A stretch of DNA of 64,000 nucleotides from JABCYV01 sp963729325 (GCA_963729325.1 CAVSNS010000017.1:1-64000), one strand, 5' to 3'. Positions 8,106-17,518 are shown, counted from the stretch's first letter. The notes: generated by a model not told the origin, from the letters alone. Numbers and translations: made by a program.

Positions 8106-8990
8106 TTGTTTGAGAACCATGCGATCACGGGAAATCGGAGGGCACCGAAATCGACGGATGCCCCGCTATTTCCTTTTTGGGTCGAAGATCGGGGGCTGAG
8201 TTTCTTCCTCGGGCTTCTGGTGCTCATCACTATTTTTGTTCCGGTGATTCGTCTGTCACGGCTGGGGCGAATTGGATTAGACCTGGCTTTCGCGTTCATG
8301 CTTTTCTCGGGAGCTGTCGCAACCATTCGACAGAAGGCCCTCATGTATCTAGTTATCGCAGTGACTGTCCTCGAGTTCGCAGCGGACTTGATCGTCGAAT
8401 TCAACTCGTCGCTCGCCCACTTGGGCTGGGATACAGCGCTGAAGATATCCGGCTTGGCCATTCTGGTCGTGATGACACTGAAGCACACGTTTCGCCCGGG
8501 TCCTGTTAGCGTACACCGCGTGATGGGTGGAGTCGCTGCATACTTGCTAATTGGTCTGACTTGGGCGTTCGGATACAAGCTGCTGATGGAAACGCGTCCG
8601 GACGCAATCCATTTCGAGTCATCTCTGGCAGGAGTTCCTACAGGTGAACCGAGCCGCTTGATTTACTTTAGCTTTTCCACCCTCACCAGCGTAGGTTATG
8701 GTGATGTTCATCCAGTGCATCGCATTGCGCGATCGCTGGCGACAGCGGAGGCCCTCATCGGACAACTCTATCCCTCGATTCTGATCGCAACCCTGGTCGG
8801 GCTATCGTTACACGCCCGAGCCAACGCCGGGACGGGAGGTTCAGCTGCAGAGAGTGAAGCCGATCGCACGCGGCGAGCATCTCACAAACAGAGTAACTTG
8901 GAGAGTGAATATGAAAGAGAAAATCGAAAAAATGAGCCTGCCGGCGGCTGGCGCCGGAACAATCGCACTTGGTGGCGAACTAACCGTTAA
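8106..8990 (+). CDS. Two-pore-helix type potassium channel-like membrane protein
   Basis: A 294-residue inner-membrane protein. About five hydrophobic segments are visible (FFLGLLVLITIFVPVI, IGLDLAFAFMLFSGAVA, YLVIAVTVLEFAADLIV, ISGLAILVVMTL, VAAYLLIGLTWAFGY), then a pore loop with the selectivity filter TLTSVGYGDVHP and a last helix (YPSILIATLVGLSL). The TVGYG-like filter (here SVGYGD) indicates K+ selectivity. The charged C-terminal tail after residue 240 overlaps the start of the next gene by 80 bp and may be poorly conserved. The start is TTG at 8106 after GGGAGGG. No RCK/TrkA domain is attached. Confidence 0.82.
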   Translation: MFENHAITGNRRAPKSTDAPLFPFWVEDRGLSFFLGLLVLITIFVPVIRLSRLGRIGLDLAFAFMLFSGAVATIRQKALMYLVIAVTVLEFAADLIVEFNSSLAHLGWDTALKISGLAILVVMTLKHTFRPGPVSVHRVMGGVAAYLLIGLTWAFGYKLLMETRPDAIHFESSLAGVPTGEPSRLIYFSFSTLTSVGYGDVHPVHRIARSLATAEALIGQLYPSILIATLVGLSLHARANAGTGGSAAESEADRTRRASHKQSNLESEYERENRKNEPAGGWRRNNRTWWRTNR

Positions 8991-9795
8991 TCGTCTCGGC
9001 TTCGGGGCTATGCGTATTACCGGCGACGGAATTTGGGGGCCACCCAAAGCTCCGGCGGCGGTGATCGCGGTTCTTCGCCGTGCCATCGAGCTGGGAGTCA
9101 ACTTCATCGATACTGCTGATTCGTACGGTCCTGATGTGAGCGAAGAGCTGATTGCCGAGGCGCTGGCGCCATACCCAAAGGACCTTGTCATTGCGACCAA
9201 AGGTGGATGGAATCGCCCCGGGCCCAACCAGTGGACCCACGATGCCACCCCGGCGCACTTGCGTGAGGCTTTGGAAGGCAGTCTGAAGCGACTGCGACTC
9301 GACCGAATTGACGTCTACCAGTTGCACGCGCCTGATCCCGTTGTGCCTTTCGACGCTTCAGTTGAAACCTTGGCTAACCTGCAAATGGAAGGAAAGATCC
9401 GTTTGATCGGGCTATCCAATGTCACCGTGGAACACATCGAGCGGGCCCGGAAAATCGTACCCATCGTGTCGGTGCAGAATCGGTACAGTTTCGCCGATCG
9501 CGAATGGGACCACGTCGTGGATTATTGCGAACGCAACAGGATCGCATTCATCCCGTGGTTTCCGCTGGGAGCAGGAACCGTCGCGGGCAGGCTGCTAGAG
9601 AGGATTGCGAAAGCTCGCGGAGCGAAACCTATCCAGATCGCGTTGGCGTGGTTGTTGAAGCGGTCCCTGGTAATGCTGCCCATCCCCGGGACTTCCTCGG
9701 TTGCGCATCTTGAGGAGAATGTGCAGGCAGCGTCGCTGCAAGTGACCGAGGAAGAATACTCGGAGCTCACAGGAACTGCCGCACTGGCCTCCTGA
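8911..9795 (+). CDS. Aldo/keto reductase
   Basis: A 294-residue NADPH-dependent TIM-barrel oxidoreductase. Family signatures are clear: LGFGAMRITG near the N-terminus, NFIDTADSYG with the catalytic Asp and Tyr, VIATKGGW with the catalytic Lys, and YQLHAPDP with the His. NADPH-binding residues lie near the C-terminus (LPIPGTSSVAHLEENV). It starts at ATG 8911 (TTGGAGAG upstream) and overlaps the end of the channel gene by 80 bp, so the two are probably translated from one mRNA. The substrate is unknown. Confidence 0.9.
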   Translation: MKEKIEKMSLPAAGAGTIALGGELTVNRLGFGAMRITGDGIWGPPKAPAAVIAVLRRAIELGVNFIDTADSYGPDVSEELIAEALAPYPKDLVIATKGGWNRPGPNQWTHDATPAHLREALEGSLKRLRLDRIDVYQLHAPDPVVPFDASVETLANLQMEGKIRLIGLSNVTVEHIERARKIVPIVSVQNRYSFADREWDHVVDYCERNRIAFIPWFPLGAGTVAGRLLERIAKARGAKPIQIALAWLLKRSLVMLPIPGTSSVAHLEENVQAASLQVTEEEYSELTGTAALAS

Positions 9796-9913
9796 GTCGA
9801 CTTGGCTTCGAGTACGCCCGTGGAAACTGTTTGTGCCGTTGTATGCGGCCACATACACGGAATGCGGATCTTTGGCCTCGACGAGTCGTGTGTGACAAAG
9901 AGTCTACTCATCG

Positions 9914-11365
9914 GTGTGCAAGTATTCCTTGTCAGCCTTGGTCTGGGCCCAGACCATTTCGCTGCCAGATCCTCCGCAGGTTCGAGCGGAGAATCACGTC
10001 GTATCTCTTACGCTGCATGCAGTGAATGAAAATGGCCGGGATGCTTTCGCTTTCGACGGTGGGAAGGTGGCTCCCCTGATCCGCGCTTCCCCTGGTGACG
10101 TCCTCAAAATCACCTACTTCAACGATCTTCCTGCCAAGCCCCCGGAGACTTGTGCGGTGAATCCCTGCATGGACATGACGAATTTGCATTTTCATGGCCT
10201 CAGCGTTTCGCCGGATACCCCGCAAGATGACGTACTAACAATGCTGGCCAAGCCTGGCCAGGTATTGCGCTACTCGGTTGAGATTCCGCGCGATCATCCG
10301 CCGGGGCTGTTCTGGTACCACACACATCCCCATGGCGAGAGTCACCGGCAAGTATTGGATGGAATGTCAGGAGCCATCGTCATTGAAGGCATGGAACGTT
10401 ATGCGCCCGAGGTGGAAGGGCTGCGCGAGCGTGTGCTTGTTCTGCGCGGCCGCTCCATCGAGCATGATCCGAATGCCGCCGCGCTCATGCGCGATGTTGA
10501 AATTCCATCAAAGGGATGCCGAGCAGAAGCGGAGGCAGTGGAGGAAATCTTCACCGTGAACGGGGTCGTTCGCCTGCGAATCGAGATCGCGCCTGAAGAA
10601 CGGCAGTTTTGGCGTATCGTGAACGCTTCGGCGGACCGCTATTTGGACCTGCAACTGGATGGACAGACATTTGAAATCGTGGCGCTTGACGGGATGCCGC
10701 TCGCCTACCACGAGCCCAAGCATCCAACGAGGGTCGCTGATCACTTACTGCTTGCACCCGCGGGACGGCTCGAAGCTATCGTTACCGGTCCCGCGCGGGG
10801 CACACATACTGCCTTGCGTACGCTTTGCGTAGATACAGGTCCGGACGGGGACCCCAATCCTGGGATGGTGCTGGCGGATCTGGTGCAACCCAATCCAGAT
10901 CAACCCAGTCCAAACTTACCGCCTGAGCAAGTGCATGCAGTCGACAATCGCCCGTCGCTGTACAAGTTGATCGACGTAGAGCCGCTGAAGAAAGCTGCAC
11001 CGGACTTCATCGTAACCTTCACCGAGGACAAAAACGGCTTCTACATCAATGGCCGCAAGTTTGCGACCGACGCAAGTCCGATGACCAGCGTTCGCGTAGG
11101 TACTTATCAGCATTGGCGCATTGTCAATCGAACCGCCGAACTGCATCCTTTCCACATACATCAGGTGCACTTCCTGGCTTATGCAGAAAACGGCGTCCCC
11201 CTTGAGCATCCAGCGTGGCTGGATACCGTAAATGTTCCATACCGCGGCTCTGTGGACGTGATCCTGGACTTCACCGATCCGGTTATCAAGGGCATGTCGG
11301 TGTTTCATTGTCATCTGCTGAATCACGAAGACAAAGGAATGATGGCAAAGATCGTGTTCAAGTAG
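9914..11365 (+). CDS. Multicopper oxidase
   Basis: A laccase-type oxidase of 483 residues. All copper ligands are present: LHFHG (T2/T3), WYHTHPHGES (T3), HPFHIHQVHF (T1/T3) and VFHCHLLNHEDKGMM with the T1 Cys, His and Met. It should oxidise phenols or metal ions, or take part in copper resistance, in the periplasm. The annotated GTG start gives only a short leader (MCKYSLSALVWAQ). In another frame just upstream, MRIFGLDESC... continues into SLLIGVQVFLVSLG, so a normal signal peptide may be hidden by a single-base frame break near 9945. The next genes are a broken PPC protein and a cytochrome c peroxidase. Confidence 0.88.
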   Translation: MCKYSLSALVWAQTISLPDPPQVRAENHVVSLTLHAVNENGRDAFAFDGGKVAPLIRASPGDVLKITYFNDLPAKPPETCAVNPCMDMTNLHFHGLSVSPDTPQDDVLTMLAKPGQVLRYSVEIPRDHPPGLFWYHTHPHGESHRQVLDGMSGAIVIEGMERYAPEVEGLRERVLVLRGRSIEHDPNAAALMRDVEIPSKGCRAEAEAVEEIFTVNGVVRLRIEIAPEERQFWRIVNASADRYLDLQLDGQTFEIVALDGMPLAYHEPKHPTRVADHLLLAPAGRLEAIVTGPARGTHTALRTLCVDTGPDGDPNPGMVLADLVQPNPDQPSPNLPPEQVHAVDNRPSLYKLIDVEPLKKAAPDFIVTFTEDKNGFYINGRKFATDASPMTSVRVGTYQHWRIVNRTAELHPFHIHQVHFLAYAENGVPLEHPAWLDTVNVPYRGSVDVILDFTDPVIKGMSVFHCHLLNHEDKGMMAKIVFK

Positions 11366-11467
11366 CAGGCGAGTGCAGGTGAGAGTTTGAGTTGAACGTA
11401 ATATTGCAGGAAATACCTGAACATCTCAGGGTGCTATGAAGTTGGTGAACAATAGCAGAGTAATTTT

Positions 11468-12043
11468 ATGATCAAAATACAGCGGCTGGGTTACGTACTT
11501 TTATTGATTGCGATCGCCACCCTGTCGGCGTATTCGCAACAGACGGCCGGAGGATATGTTGCGCCGTCGCAAGCGGTTCCAAGGGGCAGTGCTCCGAGGA
11601 TGCAGGTTCAATTACTAAACCGCTGAGAACCGACTAAAGAATATGCAGTCATCTTCGGTCAGGGAGACGAGGCATTTTCCGGATTGCTGGAGTTTGCGGA
11701 AAAGTATCACATTACGAGTGCGCACTTCGCCGCTATTGGAGCGGTGAGTTGCGCAACGCTGGCGTGGTTTGATCCCCAACGGAAAATGTACAAGAAGATT
11801 CCCATTGATGGTCAGCACGAAGTAATTGGGATGAGCGGCGACATCGCCCTCTATCAAGGAAAGCCGGTAGTTCATACACATATGGTGGTAGGGGCTTCAG
11901 ATGGAACAATGCGCGGTGGCCATGTTCTTGCTGCGTACGTATCGCCGAGATTGGAAGTGATGGTCATAGTCGATCCGGTAACGATGCATAAGCGGCTTGA
12001 TCCCGAAACAGATCTGACCTTGATTGATCCAGCGTTGAAGTAG
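11468..12043 (+). pseudogene. Secreted PPC/DUF296-domain protein with an in-frame stop
   Basis: An open frame from ATG 11468 encodes a signal peptide (YVLLLIAIATLSAYSQ) and a linker, stops at TGA 11624, and continues in the same frame to 12043. The downstream part is a PPC/DUF296 domain: EYAVIFGQGDEAFSGLLEFA, HFAAIGAVSCATLAWFD, GKPVVHTHMVV, GTMRGGHVLAAYV, with the metal-binding HTH and GGH histidines. PPC domains occur in plant AT-hook proteins and in bacterial cytosolic proteins. An exported one is unusual. The TGA has no obvious SECIS hairpin, so a nonsense mutation or sequencing error is likeliest. Confidence 0.78.
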
Positions 12044-12358
12044 CGGCACTTTGTGCGGCGAACCAACGATGCAAAACAAGTATGAACTCGGCAACCTTAA
12101 GCTGGTCTGGCACCCCTAAATCAAGTAGTAGCTCCGACGTTAATTACCGTTTGATTCATAGGGTAACCACGGTATTGTTCGCGCCTACATTTTCCGTTAA
12201 CTTTCCGTCGCTTCTTCGTGGGGTGCGCGTTAGCCGATGGCAAGCTACTGTTACACCTCCCAAGCTGTTTTCCGGGTGGTTTTGATTTAACGAGACGCTG
12301 CTTAGCGTTACCCAACCACCTCTTCACGGATCACACAACATCAGAAAAGAGGAAGACC
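12044..12358. other. Intergenic interval before the cytochrome peroxidase
   Basis: This 315-bp stretch has no supported gene. A frame in phase with the peroxidase extends upstream to 12218, but it encodes no signal peptide and has no ribosome site. The segment presumably holds the peroxidase promoter, though I see no strong consensus. Confidence 0.4.
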
Positions 12359-13966
12359 ATGCGCCGGACAAGTCTCGTCCTCCTGTGCGTAGTTTGCTTA
12401 GTAGTGCTTGGGGCCGTGATGATCACCCGAGGCGTTTCGGCTCAGAATGCAACCTCATCGATTTACTTCCCCTACCCGACCGGTATCATCCCCTCCGATC
12501 TGGTGCCGGAGATACAAAGAGTTAATCGCGAAGTGAGTCTCATCGAGGCGGAGGGTATCGCGCAGTGGAATGCACTGCCAAAAAATTCGGGAACCGCAAT
12601 GAGGCAAGTACAACTACTGGGGAAGATCGAGCTTTTCGATAAGAATCTGTCAGTTAACAAGAATCAGGCTTGTTCTTTCTGCCACATGCCATACGCCGGC
12701 TTCAGCGGACCAATCCCCTCCGTGAATTTGGGCCCTGTCGCATATCCGGGATCGAGTCATTTCCGGTTCGGCAAACGGAAACCACAGAGCTACACCTACT
12801 CACCTTTCTACCCGGTGCTGCAGTTCAATACGGCCCAGGCGAACTTCTACGGCGGCAACTTCTGGGATCTGCGCGCAACCGGGTTCCTGCTCCAAAGCCC
12901 CGATGCGGAACAGGCGCAAGATCCCGTCAGAGATACCCAGGAAATGGGTTCGCCGGACTCCGCTTGCATCGTGCGGCGACTTTCCCAGAGTGCGTACCGT
13001 CGCGTTTTTGAAACGGTCTGGGGCCCACAAGCGTTCGCAATCAGCTGGCCGTCCAATGTGGACCAGATCTGCGCCACCCCGGCTGGGGCCGCTGTGTTTG
13101 GTGGAAATCCCACGCCGGTCAACCTCAGCCCTGTGGACCGGGGCCGCTCAAACGCTACTTATGATCAATACGCGTTGTCAATTACCGCGTATGAAGGCTC
13201 ACCGGATGTAAGTGCTTTCTCGTCGAAATTCGATGCTCTCCTGGCCGGCAACCACACCTTGACTCCGACCGAAATGGCTGGTTACAACCTGTTCCGTGGC
13301 AAAGGTAACTGTAATTCGTGCCACTTGGACGGCAGATCAACCACGCTGACTCCAAGCCAAAGCGACGACGGCAATGCCGCGGACGTGGCGCCCAAGTTCA
13401 CCGACACCACTTCAGCGAATCTTGGCCTACCCAAGAATCCTGTCGATCCGTTTTACTTCGAGAGTACCCCGGACAGCTTCGGATTTACCCCCAACCCGGC
13501 TGGTTTCGCCTTCACCGATTTGGGAGTAGGTCTCTTCCTGCGAAATCTTTCTGGGACTACTCCGAATTCGGACTGGACACCACTGGCACCAGCTTTCGAC
13601 GGCTTCATGCAGGTGGCTACCGCTCGAAACGTGGACATGAGGCCCAAGTGTCCCAATGGCAAAACCTTTCCGAAAGCATATATGCACAACGGATACTTGA
13701 AGAGTTTGGAGGAAGTCGTCCACTTCTATAATACCCGCGATGTATTCCCGTTCGACGTGGAATCTGGACATTGCCCCGCTGGAACTAAGGAGAAGGTGAC
13801 CTGTTGGCCTACACCCGAAGTTCCCCAGACGAAGGACATGACGGTAGGTAAGCTCGGTTTGACGGCCACGGAAGAAGCCCAGATCGTCGCCTTCCTGAAG
13901 ACCCTAACCGACGGCTTTACCACACCCTACCCAGACTCCAACACCTTTACGGGGAGTTGCCCATAA
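12359..13966 (+). CDS. Di-heme cytochrome c peroxidase (CcpA/MauG family)
   Basis: A 535-residue periplasmic protein. A signal peptide (VLLCVVCLVVLGAVMITRGVSAQ) is followed by two haem c sites, CSFCH (about residue 107) and CNSCH (about 323). The C-terminal region has the family pattern of a distal Met/His loop (YMHNGYLKSLEEVVHFYNTRD) and LTATEEAQIVAFLKTLTDG. These enzymes reduce H2O2 or carry out other two-electron chemistry using electrons from small cytochromes. The start is set at ATG 12359 by the GAGGAAG site and the signal peptide. Insertions between the haem domains make it longer than classical 330-residue peroxidases. Confidence 0.88.
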   Translation: MRRTSLVLLCVVCLVVLGAVMITRGVSAQNATSSIYFPYPTGIIPSDLVPEIQRVNREVSLIEAEGIAQWNALPKNSGTAMRQVQLLGKIELFDKNLSVNKNQACSFCHMPYAGFSGPIPSVNLGPVAYPGSSHFRFGKRKPQSYTYSPFYPVLQFNTAQANFYGGNFWDLRATGFLLQSPDAEQAQDPVRDTQEMGSPDSACIVRRLSQSAYRRVFETVWGPQAFAISWPSNVDQICATPAGAAVFGGNPTPVNLSPVDRGRSNATYDQYALSITAYEGSPDVSAFSSKFDALLAGNHTLTPTEMAGYNLFRGKGNCNSCHLDGRSTTLTPSQSDDGNAADVAPKFTDTTSANLGLPKNPVDPFYFESTPDSFGFTPNPAGFAFTDLGVGLFLRNLSGTTPNSDWTPLAPAFDGFMQVATARNVDMRPKCPNGKTFPKAYMHNGYLKSLEEVVHFYNTRDVFPFDVESGHCPAGTKEKVTCWPTPEVPQTKDMTVGKLGLTATEEAQIVAFLKTLTDGFTTPYPDSNTFTGSCP

Positions 13967-14097
13967 TTGAATCTTTCTCCTCCGGTTCTTCTACTCTGCA
14001 CGAAATGCCGAAAAGCGGCCGCAGGGGGAAGAGCCGGAGGAGAAATGGCTTGGAGGTTACATCGCGCCGAGTTGAAACACCCGCGTTGTCCCGTTAT

Positions 14098-14517
14098 ATG
14101 AGCAGACCACTTCTGTCACTTGCGATCACGGTTTGGGTCAGCATCTTGACCTTCCCGATCCAAGCTGTTTCCCAGCAACGTGTGGCTGCCAAGACAGCTG
14201 GGCACATGCAGATCATCAAGGGACCAGAACTGGAATCGGCTACGGATAATTCCGCCATTATCCGGTGGACGACCGACACAGGCAGCACCCGGATTGAGCA
14301 CTCGGTGGTGCATTACGGTACGGATCCCAAGGATCTCAGTCGTAGAGCTGAATCACTCAATCGGTGGAATCAAAATCTGCCGTACATGATCCACCGTGTG
14401 TCCGTAATGAACCTTACGCCGCGAACGACGTATTACTACAAGGTTGAATCGGTGCGCGGCGATGGCACGCCCCTGGGAGGAAGCAGTCGCACTATAAGCC
14501 AATTCACTACACGTTAG
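14098..14517 (+). CDS. Secreted fibronectin type III-like protein
   Basis: A 139-residue protein with a signal peptide (LLSLAITVWVSILTFPIQAVS) and one fibronectin III-like fold: IIKGPELESATDNSAIIRWT, a central SVVHYGTDP, and the ending NLTPRTTYYYKVES...SQFTTR. This resembles the N-terminal module of purple acid phosphatases, but no phosphatase domain follows. The start at 14098 is chosen for the signal peptide. The same frame is open back to a TTG at 13957 that overlaps the peroxidase gene. Thirty-one bases after its stop lies IS1182-like copy 2, so a longer original protein cannot be excluded. Confidence 0.65.
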   Translation: MSRPLLSLAITVWVSILTFPIQAVSQQRVAAKTAGHMQIIKGPELESATDNSAIIRWTTDTGSTRIEHSVVHYGTDPKDLSRRAESLNRWNQNLPYMIHRVSVMNLTPRTTYYYKVESVRGDGTPLGGSSRTISQFTTR

Positions 14518-14545
14518 TATCGATTCGGCGACGACTTTCTTCAGG

Positions 14546-15982
14546 CTAGCAGCCCGGGGTGCAAGTAGCGGATTTCCTGCAAGTCGGGCGACGTAGTCGG
14601 GTACGCGATCTCACGAAGCACTTGGCAACGGACACAGAGATTCGGCTTCTGCGAAGCTTCTGATTTATCCGACACGTAAAGAGGAAGTAAAGGGTCAAAA
14701 CGAGCCTGCCGAACCGATTCTTCCACTCCCGCGGCGTGCCCGCGCCCAGTAGTGGGCGCAGGATCAGGCTTAGATTGAACGCGCCGACATGAACTAACTG
14801 CCGCTTCAGAATGTTTTCCTGTCCGCGCAGATGGCAGCGCCGCATCCCGCCCGTCTCGTAGCAGTGCGCGAAGCTGCGCTCCACCAATTCGCCGCGCCGC
14901 CGCAGTAAACTCTTGCCGTACTCGCCCTGCACCCGCCGCCGGTTCGCGTACACCGCTTGCTGCTCGGCCGGCTTGCCCGCCCAGTTCCGCCGTCCCTTTT
15001 GTTTCTTCTCCGGAATGTAGCTGCGCACGCCATACGCCTTCATCCGCTTCACCACCGCGCCGCTGTGATAGCCCTTGTCGGTCACTGCTTCCTCGATGCC
15101 GGCCAGGTTCACTTTCGGTTTGTCGTCGGGTCGTAACTCGGCCTCGCGTCCAACCTGCTCCGCCACTGCCATCCCGGCCTCGCACAGCGTCTCATCCAGC
15201 GTGGTCGTATCGCCCCGGTCGGCGCCTTGCAGCGTGACCGCCACCACCGCACCCGTGTCCAAATCCACCGCGTGCTCGGCCTTGTGCGCCAGATGCGTGC
15301 GTCCGTCCTTCATCTTCGCAATCCGCGCATCCTCGTCCGCAGGACTCTTCCACTCCTTATTCGACGTGCGCTTCTTGCGCTTGCGATCCAACCGCGCCAG
15401 GTCTTCGCGCCTCGGCGTTGCGATCCCCGACGCCTTCGCCAGCCCCCGCAGAAACTCCTCGTAACTCTCGCCCCTGTCCCGCCGCACAATCGAGCGCATC
15501 GCCGCATTGGCTTCCAGCGTCGTCGCATCGATCGCGATCCGCTGGCCTTTCAGCAGACCGCGATCGGCCAGCACCCCCAGCACCCAGGCGAATACTTCGC
15601 CATGCGTGTCCAGATCAATCAACCGCCGCGTGCGCGAAATCGTCGAGTGGTCCGGCGTGTACTCGTCCAGCCCGATGCCCACAAAGCGCCGCAGCGCCAG
15701 CGAGTCCGCCAGCCGCCAGGCAATCCCGCGCTCCGCCCCGATGCCCTCGAAATACCCGATCAGCAGCGCCCGTAAGTAAATCCCCGGCGTCAGCGACGGC
15801 CGCCCCTACTTCTCCGCATAAAACTTCGCGCACCGGCCCTCGACAAACTCGTCGAAGCCCTCGGCCTCCAGCAGTTCATTCAAACGCTGATAGAACGGAT
15901 GCCCCGGAGCCGATGCCAACTCCGTGTGCGCGATCCACAAATCTTCTTGCTTCTCCCGCTGCTTGCGCGTCCCCATCGCCAT
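14546..15982 (-). pseudogene. IS1182-type transposase, same amber codon as copy 1
   Basis: It starts at ATG 15982 (77 bp inside the element end, as in copy 1). TAG at 15808-15806 stops the frame after 58 codons, followed in the same frame by the rest of the transposase (GRPSLTPG...; D in AIDATTLEANA; D in VTDKGYHSG; E in LVERSFAHCYETGG). The frame then runs through a basic tail to the very end of the element. Its stop codon TAG (14548-14546) is made of the TA target plus the next host base. Differences from copy 1 include AEQQAVY versus AEPQAVY and YLRALL versus YFRALL. The shared amber codon means it existed before the copies separated. Confidence 0.8.
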
Positions 15983-16059
15983 GCGCCGATTCTACAAACC
16001 AAGCCTGTGGATACCTCAATTCTTTCTGTTCATGAATCCAAACTTGCACCACGGGCTGC
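14549..16059 (-). mobile_element. IS1182-like insertion sequence, copy 2
   Basis: An uninterrupted 1511-bp copy, inverted relative to copy 1 at 1876-4633. Ends are GCAGCCCG (14549) and CGGGCTGC (16059), with TA on both sides. It preserves the site CTTTACG-TGTCGG into which the IS481-like element jumped in copy 1. The insertion lies in an intergenic region between the fibronectin-like and MBL-fold genes, which converge on it. Confidence 0.9.
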
Positions 16060-16156
16060 TAAGCGGGAAAACCCTAGCGAGGAATCCATCTGCAACACCG
16101 GGTTGCTCGATCGATCACTTCGCAAGTGTGAGGCCAGCCCCGGTCGGGTTTGAAGC

Positions 16157-17149
16157 CTACCTCGTCGCGCTCCTGGTGTTGCCCAGGCTGCTAAATACCA
16201 TTTTTGTGAAAACATCCGCAGTTACGTAACCACCACCCCATGCGCCGTCGAAGTCTTCAGTCGGCCCTGCGGCCCGGGCTTCATCCATTGTCTTTCCGGC
16301 CGCAATCAACACCTTGATGCGCTGCCGAACCTGTACCAGCATGTCACGGTAGTTTTGCAGATCGCCACGAGTGGCTACTGGCCCATGGCCCGGGACGATC
16401 TTTGTCTGGTCGTCAGTGCGGGACAAAACTTGATCGAGGGCATGGATGAGGCCATCGATCGATCCTCCTGACGCCAGGTCGATGATGGGATAAACGTGAT
16501 TCGAGAAGATGTCCCCTACCACCGCAACATTCGCCGGCGAGATATAAATCACTGAGTCTCCATCCGTATGCGCAGATCCGTAGTTGACCAATGTCAGTTG
16601 CTGAGAACCTTGATGCAACGTCATGCTGCTTGAGTAAGATACGTTTGGGAGCGCCTGGGAAGGATAATGACCGTCGCGCAAGCCCACGAAAGGCACATCC
16701 TGCACAGACATGAGCCGCTTTTTTACATTCTCCTGCGCTATGATGTTCACTCCCGCAGAGCCGAAATACACGTTACCTCCGGTGTGATCAAAGTGCCAGT
16801 GTGTATTTACCAGCTGCGTAATGGGGCGCCCCGTCACTTTGAAAATCGCCTCGCTCAATTCAGTGACCCGCGAATCGATCCCACTATCGATCAGCAACGT
16901 GCTGCCATCATCGACGATAGCCGTAACGTTTCCTCCGTCCCCGGAAAACATGAAGAGGCCTTTGCCGAGAGACGTAGTCGTCAGAGGACTACTATCGAAC
17001 TGTTCCGTAGCCTTCTGAATGACCGTCTCGCCTGTTCCCGCCTGAGCCATTCCTCGCGAGGCTGCTCCTGTTATCGCCAGGGCCAAAACAAGCGCCCGGA
17101 TGGAGATAAATGACGATGACGTCTTTCTTGTTTGAAGAATGTGCTTCAT
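16157..17149 (-). CDS. MBL-fold metallo-hydrolase, secreted
   Basis: A 330-residue metallo-beta-lactamase-fold enzyme with an N-terminal signal peptide (RALVLALAITGAASRGMA). Metal ligands are visible: THWHFDHTGG (HxHxDH), GSAHTDGDSV, VVGDIFSN and KIVPGHGPVA. The GKGLFMFSGDGGNVTAIV start of the domain is typical of periplasmic members such as quinoprotein-relay hydrolases and B3-like lactamases. The substrate cannot be predicted. The ATG start follows GAAGGAGC. It ends 98 bp from IS1182-like copy 2. Confidence 0.87.
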   Translation of the reverse strand: MKHILQTRKTSSSFISIRALVLALAITGAASRGMAQAGTGETVIQKATEQFDSSPLTTTSLGKGLFMFSGDGGNVTAIVDDGSTLLIDSGIDSRVTELSEAIFKVTGRPITQLVNTHWHFDHTGGNVYFGSAGVNIIAQENVKKRLMSVQDVPFVGLRDGHYPSQALPNVSYSSSMTLHQGSQQLTLVNYGSAHTDGDSVIYISPANVAVVGDIFSNHVYPIIDLASGGSIDGLIHALDQVLSRTDDQTKIVPGHGPVATRGDLQNYRDMLVQVRQRIKVLIAAGKTMDEARAAGPTEDFDGAWGGGYVTADVFTKMVFSSLGNTRSATR

Positions 17150-17215
17150 GTGGTTGCTCCTTCAATGAATCGATCCACTGCCACGATAGCTCCTGAGCCG
17201 AGACCCGAATTGTCT

Positions 17216-17449
17216 CTAGGCGGTGGCCGCGGAGACGCAAGGGTTGATAATTGCTTCAGCCTCTTCGCGAGAGGAAAGGCCGAGCGCGATAATGCAGGGT
17301 GCGGCGATGACATCGTGCAGTGCTTGCTTGCTCCGATACGCAATCACGAAGCGTTCAGGATCAGCGTCGGTCCTAAGTGCTTCGATTACGGCGTACCGTG
17401 ATCCCGAAAAATCAAACAATTGGTGTTTTCTTGTCTCCTGCAGTTTCAT
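17216..17449 (-). CDS. Small hypothetical protein
   Basis: A 77-residue protein with no recognised domain. It is supported by a very good ribosome site (AAAGGAGGA, three bases before the ATG at 17449) and a plausible soluble composition: MKLQETRKHQLFDFSGSRY, then ALRTDADPERFVIAYRSKQ, then ALGLSSREEAEA. It sits between the MBL-fold and DUF4136 genes on the same strand. No function can be suggested. Confidence 0.55.
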   Translation of the reverse strand: MKLQETRKHQLFDFSGSRYAVIEALRTDADPERFVIAYRSKQALHDVIAAPCIIALGLSSREEAEAIINPCVSAATA

Positions 17450-17518
17450 CGCTCCTCCTTTTTTCTCGAGATTCTGAAGACAACACTCACGTGCCGACTT
17501 GGAGTGGAAGCCACGTGC

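Noticed and set aside
11624..11626. TGA in the PPC-domain gene as selenocysteine
   Set aside because: The stop falls in a linker between signal and domain, there is no Cys expected there, and no hairpin follows at the right distance.
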